Assembly (NCBI GenBank): GCA_034408685.1
Contig: JAWXCP010000109.1
Span: 1 to 18,408, forward strand
DNA from: JANXVY01 sp034408685
GTDB taxonomy: Bacteria > Pseudomonadota > Alphaproteobacteria > Rhizobiales > Hyphomicrobiaceae
Direction: 5' to 3'
Length of the DNA stretch: 18,408 nucleotides
Below the pieces are notes generated by a model. That model searched no databases, had not been told where the DNA came from, and saw only the letters and a program-made list of their open reading frames with translations. This document shows, piece after piece, positions 7,029 through 14,914 of this stretch; position 1 is the stretch's first letter, and each line of letters starts with the position of its first letter. A program made the translations under genes and the position numbers.

Positions 7029-7904
7029 ATGGACGAATTCACCATCCGCCCGACCCCAGACGATCCGGCCCTGTCCTCGGTGGTCCCGGGGCTTGACCAT
7101 GAGGGCCTTTGCGTCGAAACGGTCGTCGTCACCGAGCGCCCGCTGACGCTCTATCTCAACGCACGCGAAATCGTGACGATGATGACGATCGGCGACCACC
7201 CAGACCTGCTCGCCGTCGGGTATCTCCTCAACCAGAACATGCTGAAGTTCGACGATGTGATCACCGGCATCGACTACGAGCCCGATATCGAGACCGTCGT
7301 TGTCCGCACCGAGCGCGAGACCAACTTCGAAGACAAGCTCGCCAAGAAGACGCGCACGTCGGGGTGCGCGCAGGGCACGGTGTTCGGCGATCTGATGGAG
7401 GCCTTTGACAGCATAACGCTATCGGCCGACGCTCGCCTCAAGACCAGCGACCTCTATGCCTTGACGCGCAAGATCAACACCGAACCGAGCCTTTATCTCA
7501 AAGCTGGCGCCATTCACGGCTGCGTCCTGTGCCACGGCGACCGTCCCTTGATCTACATGGAGGACGTCGGCCGTCATAATGCGGTCGACAAAATCGCGGG
7601 TTACATGTTCCTCAATCGCGTCGCGGCCCACGATAAAACGTTCTACACGACCGGTCGCCTGACTTCGGAAATGGTGATCAAAACCGTAAAGATGGAAATT
7701 CCCATTCTCGTCTCACGGTCGGGCTTTACCGCTTGGGGCGTCGACCTCGCCCGCAAAGCCGGGCTGACGCTGATCGGCCGGGCGCGCGGCAAGCGGTTCG
7801 TGTGCGTCTCGGGCGAACAGCGTCTCGTGTTTGACGCCGACCTCGCGACCGTGGACGTCGGCGAAGGCAAAGTCCGCAAGGGCGCACTGGCGGAGGCCGA
7901 TTGA
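7029..7904 (+). CDS. fdhD: FdhD/FdsC-type formate dehydrogenase accessory sulfurtransferase
   Basis: A 291-residue cytoplasmic protein. FdhD binds bis-MGD cofactor and transfers sulfur from IscS to the molybdenum site of formate dehydrogenase. The family core EDVGRHNAVDKIAGY is at 178-192, with TTGRLTSEMVIK at 207-218. In the loop that carries CxxC in E. coli FdhD, this protein has SGCAQGT: Cys113 is kept but the second Cys position is Gly116. A different CVLC pair lies at 165-168 (HGCVLCHGD). From memory, both features are usual in the alphaproteobacterial FdsC-like branch, so this is probably a subfamily trait rather than decay. Two bases separate its stop from mobA, and mobB follows, forming a cofactor-finishing operon. 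The formate dehydrogenase structural genes are not in the window. Confidence 0.93.
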   Translation: MDEFTIRPTPDDPALSSVVPGLDHEGLCVETVVVTERPLTLYLNAREIVTMMTIGDHPDLLAVGYLLNQNMLKFDDVITGIDYEPDIETVVVRTERETNFEDKLAKKTRTSGCAQGTVFGDLMEAFDSITLSADARLKTSDLYALTRKINTEPSLYLKAGAIHGCVLCHGDRPLIYMEDVGRHNAVDKIAGYMFLNRVAAHDKTFYTTGRLTSEMVIKTVKMEIPILVSRSGFTAWGVDLARKAGLTLIGRARGKRFVCVSGEQRLVFDADLATVDVGEGKVRKGALAEAD

Positions 7905-7906
7905 CG

Positions 7907-8623
7907 ATGGCAAACGACTTCTCCCCCCCGGATCGCAGCAAGATCGTCGGCATTTTGCTCGCTGGCGGTCAATCGCGGCGCATGTTCGAAGGCAGTACCG
8001 AAAAGCCGGGCGATAAACCCACGTTGCACAATGGGCCGGGCGACAAGCGATCTGGCGACAAAGGCCTGCTGGATATCGCAGGTCGGCCGATGCTGGGTCA
8101 CGTCATCGAACGGTTACGCCCGCAGGTCAGTACGTTGGCGATAAACGCCAACGGAGACCCGTCCCGGTTCGCCGCCTTCGGACTGCCCGTTGTTGCCGAC
8201 CCTATCGAAGGCTTTCCCGGCCCGCTCGCTGGCGTGCTGGCCGGCATGCAATGGGCGGCAAGGCACGCTCCCGGCGTGACCCACATCGCGACCGTTTCCA
8301 CCGACGCGCCGTTCATGCCGCCCGACCTCGTTCCATGTCTCGTTGCAGCGATCACAAGCGACAAGCCGATCGCGCTGGCCGCGTCGGGTGGCGAATTGCA
8401 TCCAGTGATCGGATTGTGGCCGGTGGCGCTCGCCCACGATCTCGAAACTCAGCTGCGAAATGGCGTCCGCAAGGTGCTTGCCTGGACGGACCGGCATGGT
8501 ACCAGTGCGGTTGAATTCCCCATGCTTGTCATCGGCGGGAACCGCGTCGACCCGTTCTTTAACGCGAACACGCCCGCCGAACTCGACGAGGCCCGGCGCC
8601 TCCTCGCGCGGGACTTGGAATAG
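7907..8623 (+). CDS. mobA: Molybdenum cofactor guanylyltransferase MobA with internal insertion
   Basis: A 238-residue cytoplasmic enzyme that joins GMP from GTP to molybdopterin, giving the guanine dinucleotide form used by formate dehydrogenase and other DMSO-reductase-family enzymes. The nucleotide-binding signature LAGGQSRRM is at 18-26, DKGLLDIAGRPML at 51-63, the metal-binding Asp in STDAPFMP (D133), and a C-terminal PFFNANTPAEL. In E. coli MobA only three residues separate RRM from DKGLL; here there are 24, including three GDK units (35-37, 45-47, 50-52). ATG 7907 follows GGAGG at 7892-7896 with ten bases between, better than the in-frame TTG at 7901. The gene is 2 bases after fdhD and 13 before mobB. 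Confidence 0.93.
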   Translation: MANDFSPPDRSKIVGILLAGGQSRRMFEGSTEKPGDKPTLHNGPGDKRSGDKGLLDIAGRPMLGHVIERLRPQVSTLAINANGDPSRFAAFGLPVVADPIEGFPGPLAGVLAGMQWAARHAPGVTHIATVSTDAPFMPPDLVPCLVAAITSDKPIALAASGGELHPVIGLWPVALAHDLETQLRNGVRKVLAWTDRHGTSAVEFPMLVIGGNRVDPFFNANTPAELDEARRLLARDLE

Positions 8624-8636
8624 AAGGTCGCGCACA

Positions 8637-9278
8637 ATGCCCAATGCGAAAACACCCGTGGTCGGCGTCTGCGGCTGGAAAAAATCCGGCAAGACGACGC
8701 TCACCGTCCGCCTGATCGAGGAGTTCACCCGGCGCGGCCATCACGTCGTCTCGATCAAGCACGCGCACCACGAGTTCCAGGTCGACGACGGCCCGACCGA
8801 CAGCGCCCGCCACAGAACGGCAGGGTCGCGCGAGATCTGCATTGTCGGCGGAAAGCGGTGGGCGATCATCCACCAGCTCGACAATGAGCCCGAGCCCAAC
8901 ATCGACGAAGTTCTGGGTTGGATGTCGCCAGCCGATATCATCATCGTCGAGGGCTACAAGTCGGCGGCAATCCCGAAAGTCGAAGTGCGCGCATCGACGG
9001 CGTTCTCGCAGGCAAAGTTGACGCCCGACGACACCAACGTCATCGCCATCGCTACCGACAAGGACGAGCCCGGCGAAACCATCCCGGTGCTATCGCGAGA
9101 CGATGTCTCCGAGATCGCGGATTTGATCGTCGCCACGATTGGGCCAATCGGCAAGCGCATCGCTGAGGCACGGGCTCTGGCGCGAAGCCGACCGGCTCCC
9201 GGCAAGAGCGATGGGGCCGCCTCTAAGGCAATCGGCAGTGCCGACGGCGGGCCACCAGCATCAAACTCCAGCAACTAG
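8637..9278 (+). CDS. mobB: MobB, GTP-binding molybdopterin-guanine dinucleotide adaptor
   Basis: A 213-residue P-loop GTPase. The Walker A motif GWKKSGKTTL is at 13-22. KHAHHEFQVDDGPTDSARHRTAG (about 41-63) is a family hallmark, and Walker B is IIIVEGYK at 101-108. MobB is dispensable in E. coli; it binds GTP and MobA and probably helps guanine dinucleotide attachment. ATG 8637 has GAAGG nine bases upstream, overlapping the mobA stop. The long frame upstream of it is the shadow of mobA. After residue about 178 the protein ends in a low-complexity Ala/Gly/Ser/Pro tail not needed for the fold. Its place in fdhD-mobA-mobB supports a joint role in cofactor delivery. Confidence 0.93.
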   Translation: MPNAKTPVVGVCGWKKSGKTTLTVRLIEEFTRRGHHVVSIKHAHHEFQVDDGPTDSARHRTAGSREICIVGGKRWAIIHQLDNEPEPNIDEVLGWMSPADIIIVEGYKSAAIPKVEVRASTAFSQAKLTPDDTNVIAIATDKDEPGETIPVLSRDDVSEIADLIVATIGPIGKRIAEARALARSRPAPGKSDGAASKAIGSADGGPPASNSSN

Positions 9279-9303
9279 ACCCATTCGGCAACGGTTCGAC
9301 ATC

Positions 9304-10401
9304 GTGCGCAATCACACGACACTCATCAGCTTTGCCGTCGCCGCATATGCCCTGGCGACAGACGGGACGGCGCAGGGCGTACGCAAACCGGTTCCCTTAC
9401 CCGGTACCGATCCTGGCGGCGTCATGGTGGCCTATATCGGACCCGGCATAGACTACACCCGGTCGGGGCTTGCAGAGCGGCTGGCGCGCGACGGTGAAGG
9501 CGAGATCATCGGCTTCGACCTCGTCGACCGCGACCGCCGCCCGTTCTGCCGTGTCGGATGCGAACCGCAGACGGATGCCGTTCTAGCCCTCCTCAACGCC
9601 GCCCCCAACAGCCGGCTCGCCATCTTCAAGGTGGACGGAACAGGGCTTGCCGCGCCTGCGCTCCAGATGGCGGTCACGGCCAAAGCCGCTGTCGTCGTGC
9701 TCGACCTCCCCGACGATCCGCAAGCCGCTGCACTCCTGAGAGCGGCGTCGGAACGTTTCCGAGATACGATGATCGTGTACGCGCCGCGCATTGCGCCTGC
9801 TGTACCGGGTGCGCCAGCCGTACCGGGTGCGCCAGCCGTACCGGGTGCGCCAGCCGTATCGGGTGCGCCAGCACCAGCTCCCGTCGCTCCCTCCTTTCCC
9901 CCGGTGGCAGTGCCGTCTCCAGCCCCGACCGTCCCGGCTGCGGGAACCGAAACCGTTACCGCCCAGCCGCAACCACCAGCAGAACCACCGGCAGCCCAAC
10001 CCGCGCCGCAAACGTCCGTCGGTGACGTGGCAAGCCCGTCCGCCCAAAGCGCTCCGCCACTTGCGGCGTCACCGGCTCCGCGTGCGCCCGCGTCAGAACC
10101 GTCAGCGCCTGTTGCATCTGCGCCCGCTCCCACAGACCCAACCTCAGCAAACCCAACCTCAGCAAACCCCGGGCCTCCAACTGCCGACGCCGCGCCATCT
10201 CCGCCGCCAGTCGCCACTGCGCCGCCTCCAGCCAACGGCCGCGCCGATACGGTGTTGGCAGTCCGCGATGGCAACGTGAAACCTGCTGAAACGGCCCTGT
10301 TGGCAGCCGCCCGGCTGGCGGCCGAGGCCCTACGCATCGTCACGGTCAGCCCATCGACCCGCGGCGCCGCTTTAAAAGCCCGCGTCGAAGAGGGAAAGTA
10401 A
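9304..10401 (+). CDS. Exported Pro/Ala-rich protein with a degenerate subtilisin-like core
   Basis: 365 residues from GTG 9304, 25 bases after mobB. A short signal sequence covers about 1-24 (TTLISFAVAAYALA, cleavage near GTA-Q). Residues 41-160 read like the first half of a subtilase: VAYIGPGIDYTRSGL matches the usual VIDTGIDYTHPDL, IIGFDLVDRDRRPF matches the GWDFVDNDxxP strand, and an IFKVD strand follows. The catalytic Asp position is Gly46, and the HGTxVA block reads PQTDAV, so His is lost. A Pro/Ala-rich linker (about 163-312) carries VPGAPA and PTSAN repeats. Residues 314-350 (RADTVLAVRDGN, then an Ala-rich helix) could be the remains of the second half without a Ser nucleophile. The family assignment is by eye. 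GTG has no strong ribosome binding site; ATG 9421 is an alternative but loses the signal. No function is known. Confidence 0.6.
   Translation: MRNHTTLISFAVAAYALATDGTAQGVRKPVPLPGTDPGGVMVAYIGPGIDYTRSGLAERLARDGEGEIIGFDLVDRDRRPFCRVGCEPQTDAVLALLNAAPNSRLAIFKVDGTGLAAPALQMAVTAKAAVVVLDLPDDPQAAALLRAASERFRDTMIVYAPRIAPAVPGAPAVPGAPAVPGAPAVSGAPAPAPVAPSFPPVAVPSPAPTVPAAGTETVTAQPQPPAEPPAAQPAPQTSVGDVASPSAQSAPPLAASPAPRAPASEPSAPVASAPAPTDPTSANPTSANPGPPTADAAPSPPPVATAPPPANGRADTVLAVRDGNVKPAETALLAAARLAAEALRIVTVSPSTRGAALKARVEEGK
9802..9873 (+). repeat. Four 18-bp in-frame tandem repeats encoding VPGAPA
   Basis: Units start at 9802, 9820, 9838 and 9856. The first three are identical (GTACCGGGTGCGCCAGCC) and the fourth differs at two bases, changing VPG to VSG. 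The reading frame is preserved, so they extend the linker of the protein at 9304-10401 by six residues per unit. Near-identity implies recent expansion by slippage or unequal crossing-over, so copy number may vary between strains. Confidence 0.95.
10137..10166 (+). repeat. Two 15-bp in-frame tandem repeats encoding PTSAN
   Basis: CCCAACCTCAGCAAA occurs twice without mismatch (10137-10151 and 10152-10166), in the same Pro/Ala linker as the VPGAPA repeats but with unrelated sequence. A second, independent expansion in one linker suggests that its length rather than its sequence is under selection. Confidence 0.9.
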
Positions 10402-10458
10402 GCGTTGCCGGGCTGCGGCTGACTTGCAGCTTGGCCCGCGAGCGACGAAACAAAGTCG

Positions 10459-12102
10459 ATGGACCTGTTTGCCACCCTGCTTGATCGGCTTGTGATAACC
10501 CCGCAGCGCAACCGCAAGATTGCGCTGTTGGCGGCCTATTTCACAGCCGCCCCCGACCCCGATCGCGGCTATGCCCTCGCCTGCCTGACCGACGGATTAC
10601 ACCTCAAAATCGCGTGGCGGCGCACCCTGCTCGAACTCATGGCCGAGCGGTCCGATCCGGTGCTGTACAAGCTGTCGCGCGACTACATTGGTGATACCGC
10701 CGAGACGGTTTCCCTGTTGTGGCCCGATGCGCAAGTGACCCAGGCCGCGCCCCGCCTCGGCGATGTCGTCGCCGCGTTCCGCGACAGCCACCGCACGCGC
10801 CATCCAGCCTTGATCGCCGCGCACCTCGACGCGTTGGACGCACGCGGCCGCTGGGCGTTCTTAAAGCTCGTTGGCGGCGCCCCGCGCGCTGGCGTCTCTG
10901 CCCGCCTAGCCAAGGTGGCGCTAGCGGAGTGGTCCGGGCACGACGTCGCTGAGATCGAAGAAGTCTGGCACGCACTCCAAGCCCCCTATCAACCACTGTT
11001 CGATTGGCTCGAAGGGCGAGGGCCGAGGCCCGATCCCGGCGCCGTGCCCGTGTTTCGGCCGGTCATGCTCGCCCATCCGATCGAGGACGCCGACTGGGCG
11101 GGCTTCACCGCCGCCGATTACGTCGCGGAATGGAAATGGGACGGCATCCGCGTTCAGGTCTCGGCCAAGGGCGACGACGTGCGGTTGTTCTCGCGCGCTG
11201 GCGATGACATTTCGCTGGCATTCCCCGAGGTGCGTTCAGCGTTCATGGGGCGCGATGTTGTCGCCGATGGTGAGTTGCTGGTCGTGCGCGATGGCATCGT
11301 TGCGCCGTTCAACGATCTGCAGCAGCGGCTCAACCGCAAAACCGTGTCCGCCAAAATGCTGAAGGATCACCCAGCCCACGTCCGGCTCTATGATCTCCTG
11401 ATCGAGCGCGGCGAGGATTTGCGCGGGCTACCGTTCATGGACCGCCGCGAGCGCCTCGTTGCCTGGCACCGCACCGACCCCCCGCGATCAACCGACGTCT
11501 CAGACCTCATCGCCTTTACCTCGCGCGACGACCTCGACGCGATCTGGTCGCAAACGCGGGCGAGCGCCATCGAAGGCCTGATGCTTAAGCGTCGCGACAG
11601 CGCGTACCTCGCCGGCCGCGTGAAGGGCCAATGGTGGAAGTGGAAGCGGTCCGCGCTGACGCTCGATTGCGTGCTGATGTATGCCCAGCGCGGATCGGGC
11701 AAGCGCTCGTCGTTTTATTCCGACTATACGTTTGGCGTCTGGAAATCCGCCCCGACCGTCGCGGCCCCCAAGCCGGATCGAAATGTCGAATTGTTGACGA
11801 CCGCACAACCCATTTCCGGCGAACTGGTCCCGGTCGGCAAAGCCTATTCGGGATTTACCGATGCCGAACTTAAAGACCTCGACCGCTGGATCCGACAGAA
11901 CACCACTGACAAATTTGGCCCCGTCCGCGCGGTGGCACCCGGCCTCGTTCTGGAAGTTGCGTTCGACGCCGTGCACCGGTCGGCCCGGCATAAATCCGGC
12001 GTCGCCATGCGCTTCCCGCGCATCCACCGCATCCGCTGGGACAAGCCCGCAGCCGAAGCCGACCGGCTTGAAACCATCATGGCGTTGATTGACGGCGGAT
12101 GA
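10459..12102 (+). CDS. ATP-dependent DNA ligase, cisplatin-damage-response (LigC-like) type
   Basis: A 547-residue ligase that seals nicks through an AMP-lysine intermediate. The nucleophile is Lys226 in motif I (EWKWDGIR). Motif III is DGELLV at 270-275, motif IV EGLMLK at 372-377, and motif V WWKWKR at 392-397, followed by an OB-fold ending near 530. Residues 1-190 form the helical DNA-binding domain. The arrangement fits the bacterial family annotated as cisplatin damage response ligase, which acts in repair beside the NAD-dependent replicative ligase. In many bacteria it sits next to a ligase-associated exonuclease and a DEXH helicase; neither is here. ATG 10459 lies 57 bases after the proline-rich gene with a poor Shine-Dalgarno. 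A terminator-like hairpin follows. Confidence 0.93.
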   Translation: MDLFATLLDRLVITPQRNRKIALLAAYFTAAPDPDRGYALACLTDGLHLKIAWRRTLLELMAERSDPVLYKLSRDYIGDTAETVSLLWPDAQVTQAAPRLGDVVAAFRDSHRTRHPALIAAHLDALDARGRWAFLKLVGGAPRAGVSARLAKVALAEWSGHDVAEIEEVWHALQAPYQPLFDWLEGRGPRPDPGAVPVFRPVMLAHPIEDADWAGFTAADYVAEWKWDGIRVQVSAKGDDVRLFSRAGDDISLAFPEVRSAFMGRDVVADGELLVVRDGIVAPFNDLQQRLNRKTVSAKMLKDHPAHVRLYDLLIERGEDLRGLPFMDRRERLVAWHRTDPPRSTDVSDLIAFTSRDDLDAIWSQTRASAIEGLMLKRRDSAYLAGRVKGQWWKWKRSALTLDCVLMYAQRGSGKRSSFYSDYTFGVWKSAPTVAAPKPDRNVELLTTAQPISGELVPVGKAYSGFTDAELKDLDRWIRQNTTDKFGPVRAVAPGLVLEVAFDAVHRSARHKSGVAMRFPRIHRIRWDKPAAEADRLETIMALIDGG

Positions 12103-12122
12103 CGCGCGGACGCCAAAAGCAA

Positions 12123-12146
12123 AAGGGCGACCCGAGGGCCGCCCTT
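12123..12146. terminator. Bidirectional terminator-like hairpin
   Basis: AAGGGCG (12123-12129) and CGCCCTT (12140-12146) form a perfect 7-bp stem with a 10-base loop that can itself pair CCC with GGG. It lies in the 76-base gap between the convergent ligase gene and TonB-receptor gene, with A-rich sequence on its left, which gives a short U-run for transcripts coming from the right. Confidence 0.55.
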
Positions 12147-12178
12147 CGCAACAGATCGTAGTACGATGACCCGCAGCA

Positions 12179-14671
12179 TCAGTCGAACTTGAGCGTGAAA
12201 CCACCGAGTATCGTGCGACCCTGGCCGGGCTTGGCTCCGTCCGAAAGCTCGGCGATGTAGAGTTCGTCGGTCAGGTTTGTACCTGCCATGAACAACGTCA
12301 GGTTATCCGTAACGCGCAGGTTGGTGCGTGCCGAAAGCAGCCAGACGTCATCAACCTTGCCACCGACGAGTTCGTTATCGTCGAAGCCGAGCTCGCGATC
12401 GCAGTTGTTGACTGTGCCGGAGTCCTCATCAACGCACGTCAAAGCGTTGCTGTTTTGGGAGTTGGTGAAGAAATCACCGCGGTAGGTTGCAGTTACGCTC
12501 GCGTCCCAGATGTTCTTGTAAGCAACGCCAAGTGTCAGGTTGGCGAAGTGCTGGATCGTGAATGGAACCTTATTGCCCGCCACATTCTCTTCCGCGAAGA
12601 AGATCCCGTTATCAGGATCGCTCGAGAAGAGCGCGTCACGTCCACGCTTGATCTTCCCGTCAGTGTACGTGTAGGCCGCCTCGGCAAACATATTCCACGG
12701 ACCGCCGACGAACGGACGGCTTTCCAACCGCGCCGCCAACTCAAACCCTGACAGCTCAATCTTATCCAACGCCCCGAATACGCTATCGCCGTTCGGGTTG
12801 TTAAAGCTTTCCTTGTTTTGATAATCGCTGATCTGGCTGTGGAATAGTGCACCGTCAAACGTAAAGCCTGTAAATGCTTTCGTCCGAACGCCGACCTGGA
12901 AGTTGTCGCCAATTTCCTCGGTCAGTGGAAATTCCGAGTCGCGAACGACGTTTGGCGCGAACCCACGGTGATAACCGCCGTACAACGTCGTTTGTGGCGC
13001 GAAGTTGTAAGCAACCGCGATGCCTGGCAGCACCTCGCTGAAGGTCTGGCTGTTTGTCTTGAGGTCCGCATTGAAGCCAGCAGGATCGTCCCCAAAATCG
13101 ACGCCCTCAAACTTTTGACTGCGCTTCACGTCATAGTTCTCGAACCGAACACCCGGCGTCACCGTCACGAACTTGTTGAGGTGAATCGACGTCTGCACAA
13201 ACGCCGAGAATGCCCGGGCGCGGTACTCGTCGTCCGCCACGTTATCATCGCCAATCCGGGCACAATTTCCGCCGACATCGGAGTCTAGCTGCTGACCCAG
13301 GTCACCCGTGCTGGAGCAATCGCGAAGCTGATGGCGCTCGTAGCGCACGCCAGCCTGGATGTCTTGCGTCATGCCAGCGATGAACGGACGGTTGGCAAGT
13401 TCGACGCGGGTTTCAGCACCAATGTGCTCATAACGGCGCTCGCGTCCACGATAACGTTGTTCGACTGGGTCTGCAAAGTCACGGACGAAGAACCGGTTTC
13501 GCTCATGGACCGAACCGTACAGCCGGGTCGACAGTGTCGTATCGGCGTCGAAGCGATAATTATGAGCCAGCTGAAGGCGCGTATAGTTGGCATTGAATGA
13601 GTTGAGGTCCGTGCCGGGCGCGGCGCCGTCCTTGTTGCGACCGTTGGCAAAGAACTGCGCGGCCGTGCCGACAAAGTTATCTTCATCATACGTGTCGCGC
13701 TGGCGGAAGTAGACGCCTGACAGCGTCAAATCCTGAACCGAGTCCTTGGCACCCACCGCAAGATAGAGATCGTTGAACCGCAGGCGCTCGTTGTCCCAAG
13801 CGCCAGCCGTTTCTGAACCCGTATAGGCAGCGACGGCGCCGAAGTTACCCGACTGCTTGCGCGTATGGACGTGGCGATAGTTGCCAACTTCTTCGTTCGC
13901 ACCTTCGGTGAAACTCAACGCGCCCTTGATCACCGTCTCGGGCTTACCGAACGGCGACAGGTTCTGGAAGTTGATCACGCCGTGGTTGTTCAGCGGACCC
14001 TGGCTGATCACGGTCCCGCGCAGCACTTCGACGTTCTCGACCCGATCGGTCGGCGGCGTATAGTGCGTCGACGCGTCGATGTAGGTCGAATAATTGATCG
14101 ACTGTCCGTCTTCCTGCACCAGCACCTTGCGCGAGCGGCGGAAGTTCGAACCGCGGATCGAGATGCCACTGTGGCGCGCCTGACCGTCGTCTTCGACGAC
14201 GATCACGCCAGGAACGCTCTTCAACAGCTCATGGTTGTTGAGCGGCCGCGTCTCCGCGATCTTGGCCGCGTCAACGCGCGTGCCGGCCGTGGTCAGATTT
14301 TGCAAGTCCTTCGGCAGGATGCTCGACGGCTCGATCGGCGTCGTCGACGGACGCGCCGTCGTCGTCACCCGACCATCGGAAGCGCGCGTCGGACCCGGAT
14401 CAACCACAGGCTCAATGGTGGGAGCAGGCTGTGGCGCCGGGGCAGCTTGCTGCGGGGCCGGACGCGGACGGGGTCTGGGTGGCGTTGCAGCTGCCGGGCG
14501 AGGCGCTGGAGCAGCCTGGGGTTTGGAGACCGGTGCTACAGGCGCCGCCTGCGGTGCAGCTGGCGGCTGCACGGTGACCGGCGGAACCGGGGTCGTCGTC
14601 TGTTGCGCAACAGCCACTGCCGGCAAAACGACGCCTGCCAACAAAGCCAGTGTCACTGCTCTATACGTCAT
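12179..14671 (-). CDS. TonB-dependent outer-membrane receptor, FecA-like
   Basis: 830 residues. Signal peptide at 1-22 (MTYRAVTLALLAGVVLPAVAVA), then a Pro/Ala/Arg-rich linker of about 70 residues (23-93). The plug follows at about 125-235 with LLKSVPGVIV, ISIRGSN and VEVLRGT; the 22-strand barrel ends in TNLTDELYI and FTLKF. No FecR-interacting STN domain is seen. Two predicted surface loops each hold a Cys pair (RDCSST...GNCARI and LTCVDE...NNCDRE), probably disulfide-stabilised. The sequence is closest in feel to ferric-citrate/siderophore receptors; the ligand is not certain. ATG 14671 has GAGGGG five bases upstream, better than GTG 14677. The gene is divergent from dctQM and shares its 243-base control region. 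Confidence 0.93.
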   Translation of the reverse strand: MTYRAVTLALLAGVVLPAVAVAQQTTTPVPPVTVQPPAAPQAAPVAPVSKPQAAPAPRPAAATPPRPRPRPAPQQAAPAPQPAPTIEPVVDPGPTRASDGRVTTTARPSTTPIEPSSILPKDLQNLTTAGTRVDAAKIAETRPLNNHELLKSVPGVIVVEDDGQARHSGISIRGSNFRRSRKVLVQEDGQSINYSTYIDASTHYTPPTDRVENVEVLRGTVISQGPLNNHGVINFQNLSPFGKPETVIKGALSFTEGANEEVGNYRHVHTRKQSGNFGAVAAYTGSETAGAWDNERLRFNDLYLAVGAKDSVQDLTLSGVYFRQRDTYDEDNFVGTAAQFFANGRNKDGAAPGTDLNSFNANYTRLQLAHNYRFDADTTLSTRLYGSVHERNRFFVRDFADPVEQRYRGRERRYEHIGAETRVELANRPFIAGMTQDIQAGVRYERHQLRDCSSTGDLGQQLDSDVGGNCARIGDDNVADDEYRARAFSAFVQTSIHLNKFVTVTPGVRFENYDVKRSQKFEGVDFGDDPAGFNADLKTNSQTFSEVLPGIAVAYNFAPQTTLYGGYHRGFAPNVVRDSEFPLTEEIGDNFQVGVRTKAFTGFTFDGALFHSQISDYQNKESFNNPNGDSVFGALDKIELSGFELAARLESRPFVGGPWNMFAEAAYTYTDGKIKRGRDALFSSDPDNGIFFAEENVAGNKVPFTIQHFANLTLGVAYKNIWDASVTATYRGDFFTNSQNSNALTCVDEDSGTVNNCDRELGFDDNELVGGKVDDVWLLSARTNLRVTDNLTLFMAGTNLTDELYIAELSDGAKPGQGRTILGGFTLKFD

Positions 14672-14914
14672 ATCCACCCCTCACGAATCGTCTCGCGGCC
14701 GAGAACTTTGTTCTTGCTGCCTAAAATTCCCGAAGACCAATTCGGTTCAAGGTGAACTAATTAACCTGCCGTCATAATCTGCCTGTTTATCCGCCGCATG
14801 TGCCCCGATAGCCACAATCGGCAGGTCACACCATCGCTGTTCACGGTCGTCGGCACCGTTGCCGAATTCAGGTCTGATGTGCCACTTTAATCGGTATCGA
14901 GACCGAGGGACCCC
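14672..14914. promoter_or_regulatory. Divergent control region of TonB receptor and TRAP permease
   Basis: 243 bases without a gene. Visible elements are AGAAC-TTT-GTTCT (14702-14714), a perfect 5-bp inverted repeat about 30 bases before the TonB-receptor ATG; CCGAT/ATCGG (14805-14809 and 14817-14821); and TCGGC/GCCGA near 14850-14870. No convincing -35/-10 pair, Fur box, or Irr/RirA box was recognised in either direction. The first inverted repeat is the best operator candidate, on position alone. Confidence 0.3.

Noticed and set aside
8460..8636. Extended frame upstream of mobB
   Set aside because: It overlaps mobA in another frame and encodes Arg/Ser/Pro-rich shadow sequence; the MobB family N-terminus begins at ATG 8637.
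9802..9873. Regular repeats that could suggest a CRISPR-like array
   Set aside because: The 18-bp units are directly adjacent with no spacers and keep a reading frame; this is a coding tandem repeat.
9453..10517. 354-codon minus-strand open frame opposite the Pro/Ala-rich gene
   Set aside because: Its Gly/Ala-rich sequence is the reverse complement of Pro/Ala codons. The plus strand has a signal peptide and a mobB-linked position.
14702..14714. AGAAC-TTT-GTTCT as a LexA (SOS) box
   Set aside because: Alphaproteobacterial LexA sites are direct GTTC-N7-GTTC repeats, and the spacing also differs from the GAAC-N4-GTTC type.
13865..14755. Plus-strand open frame of 296 codons opposite the TonB-receptor N-terminus
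   Set aside because: Arg-rich shadow. The receptor signal peptide, plug motifs and Shine-Dalgarno are all on the minus strand.
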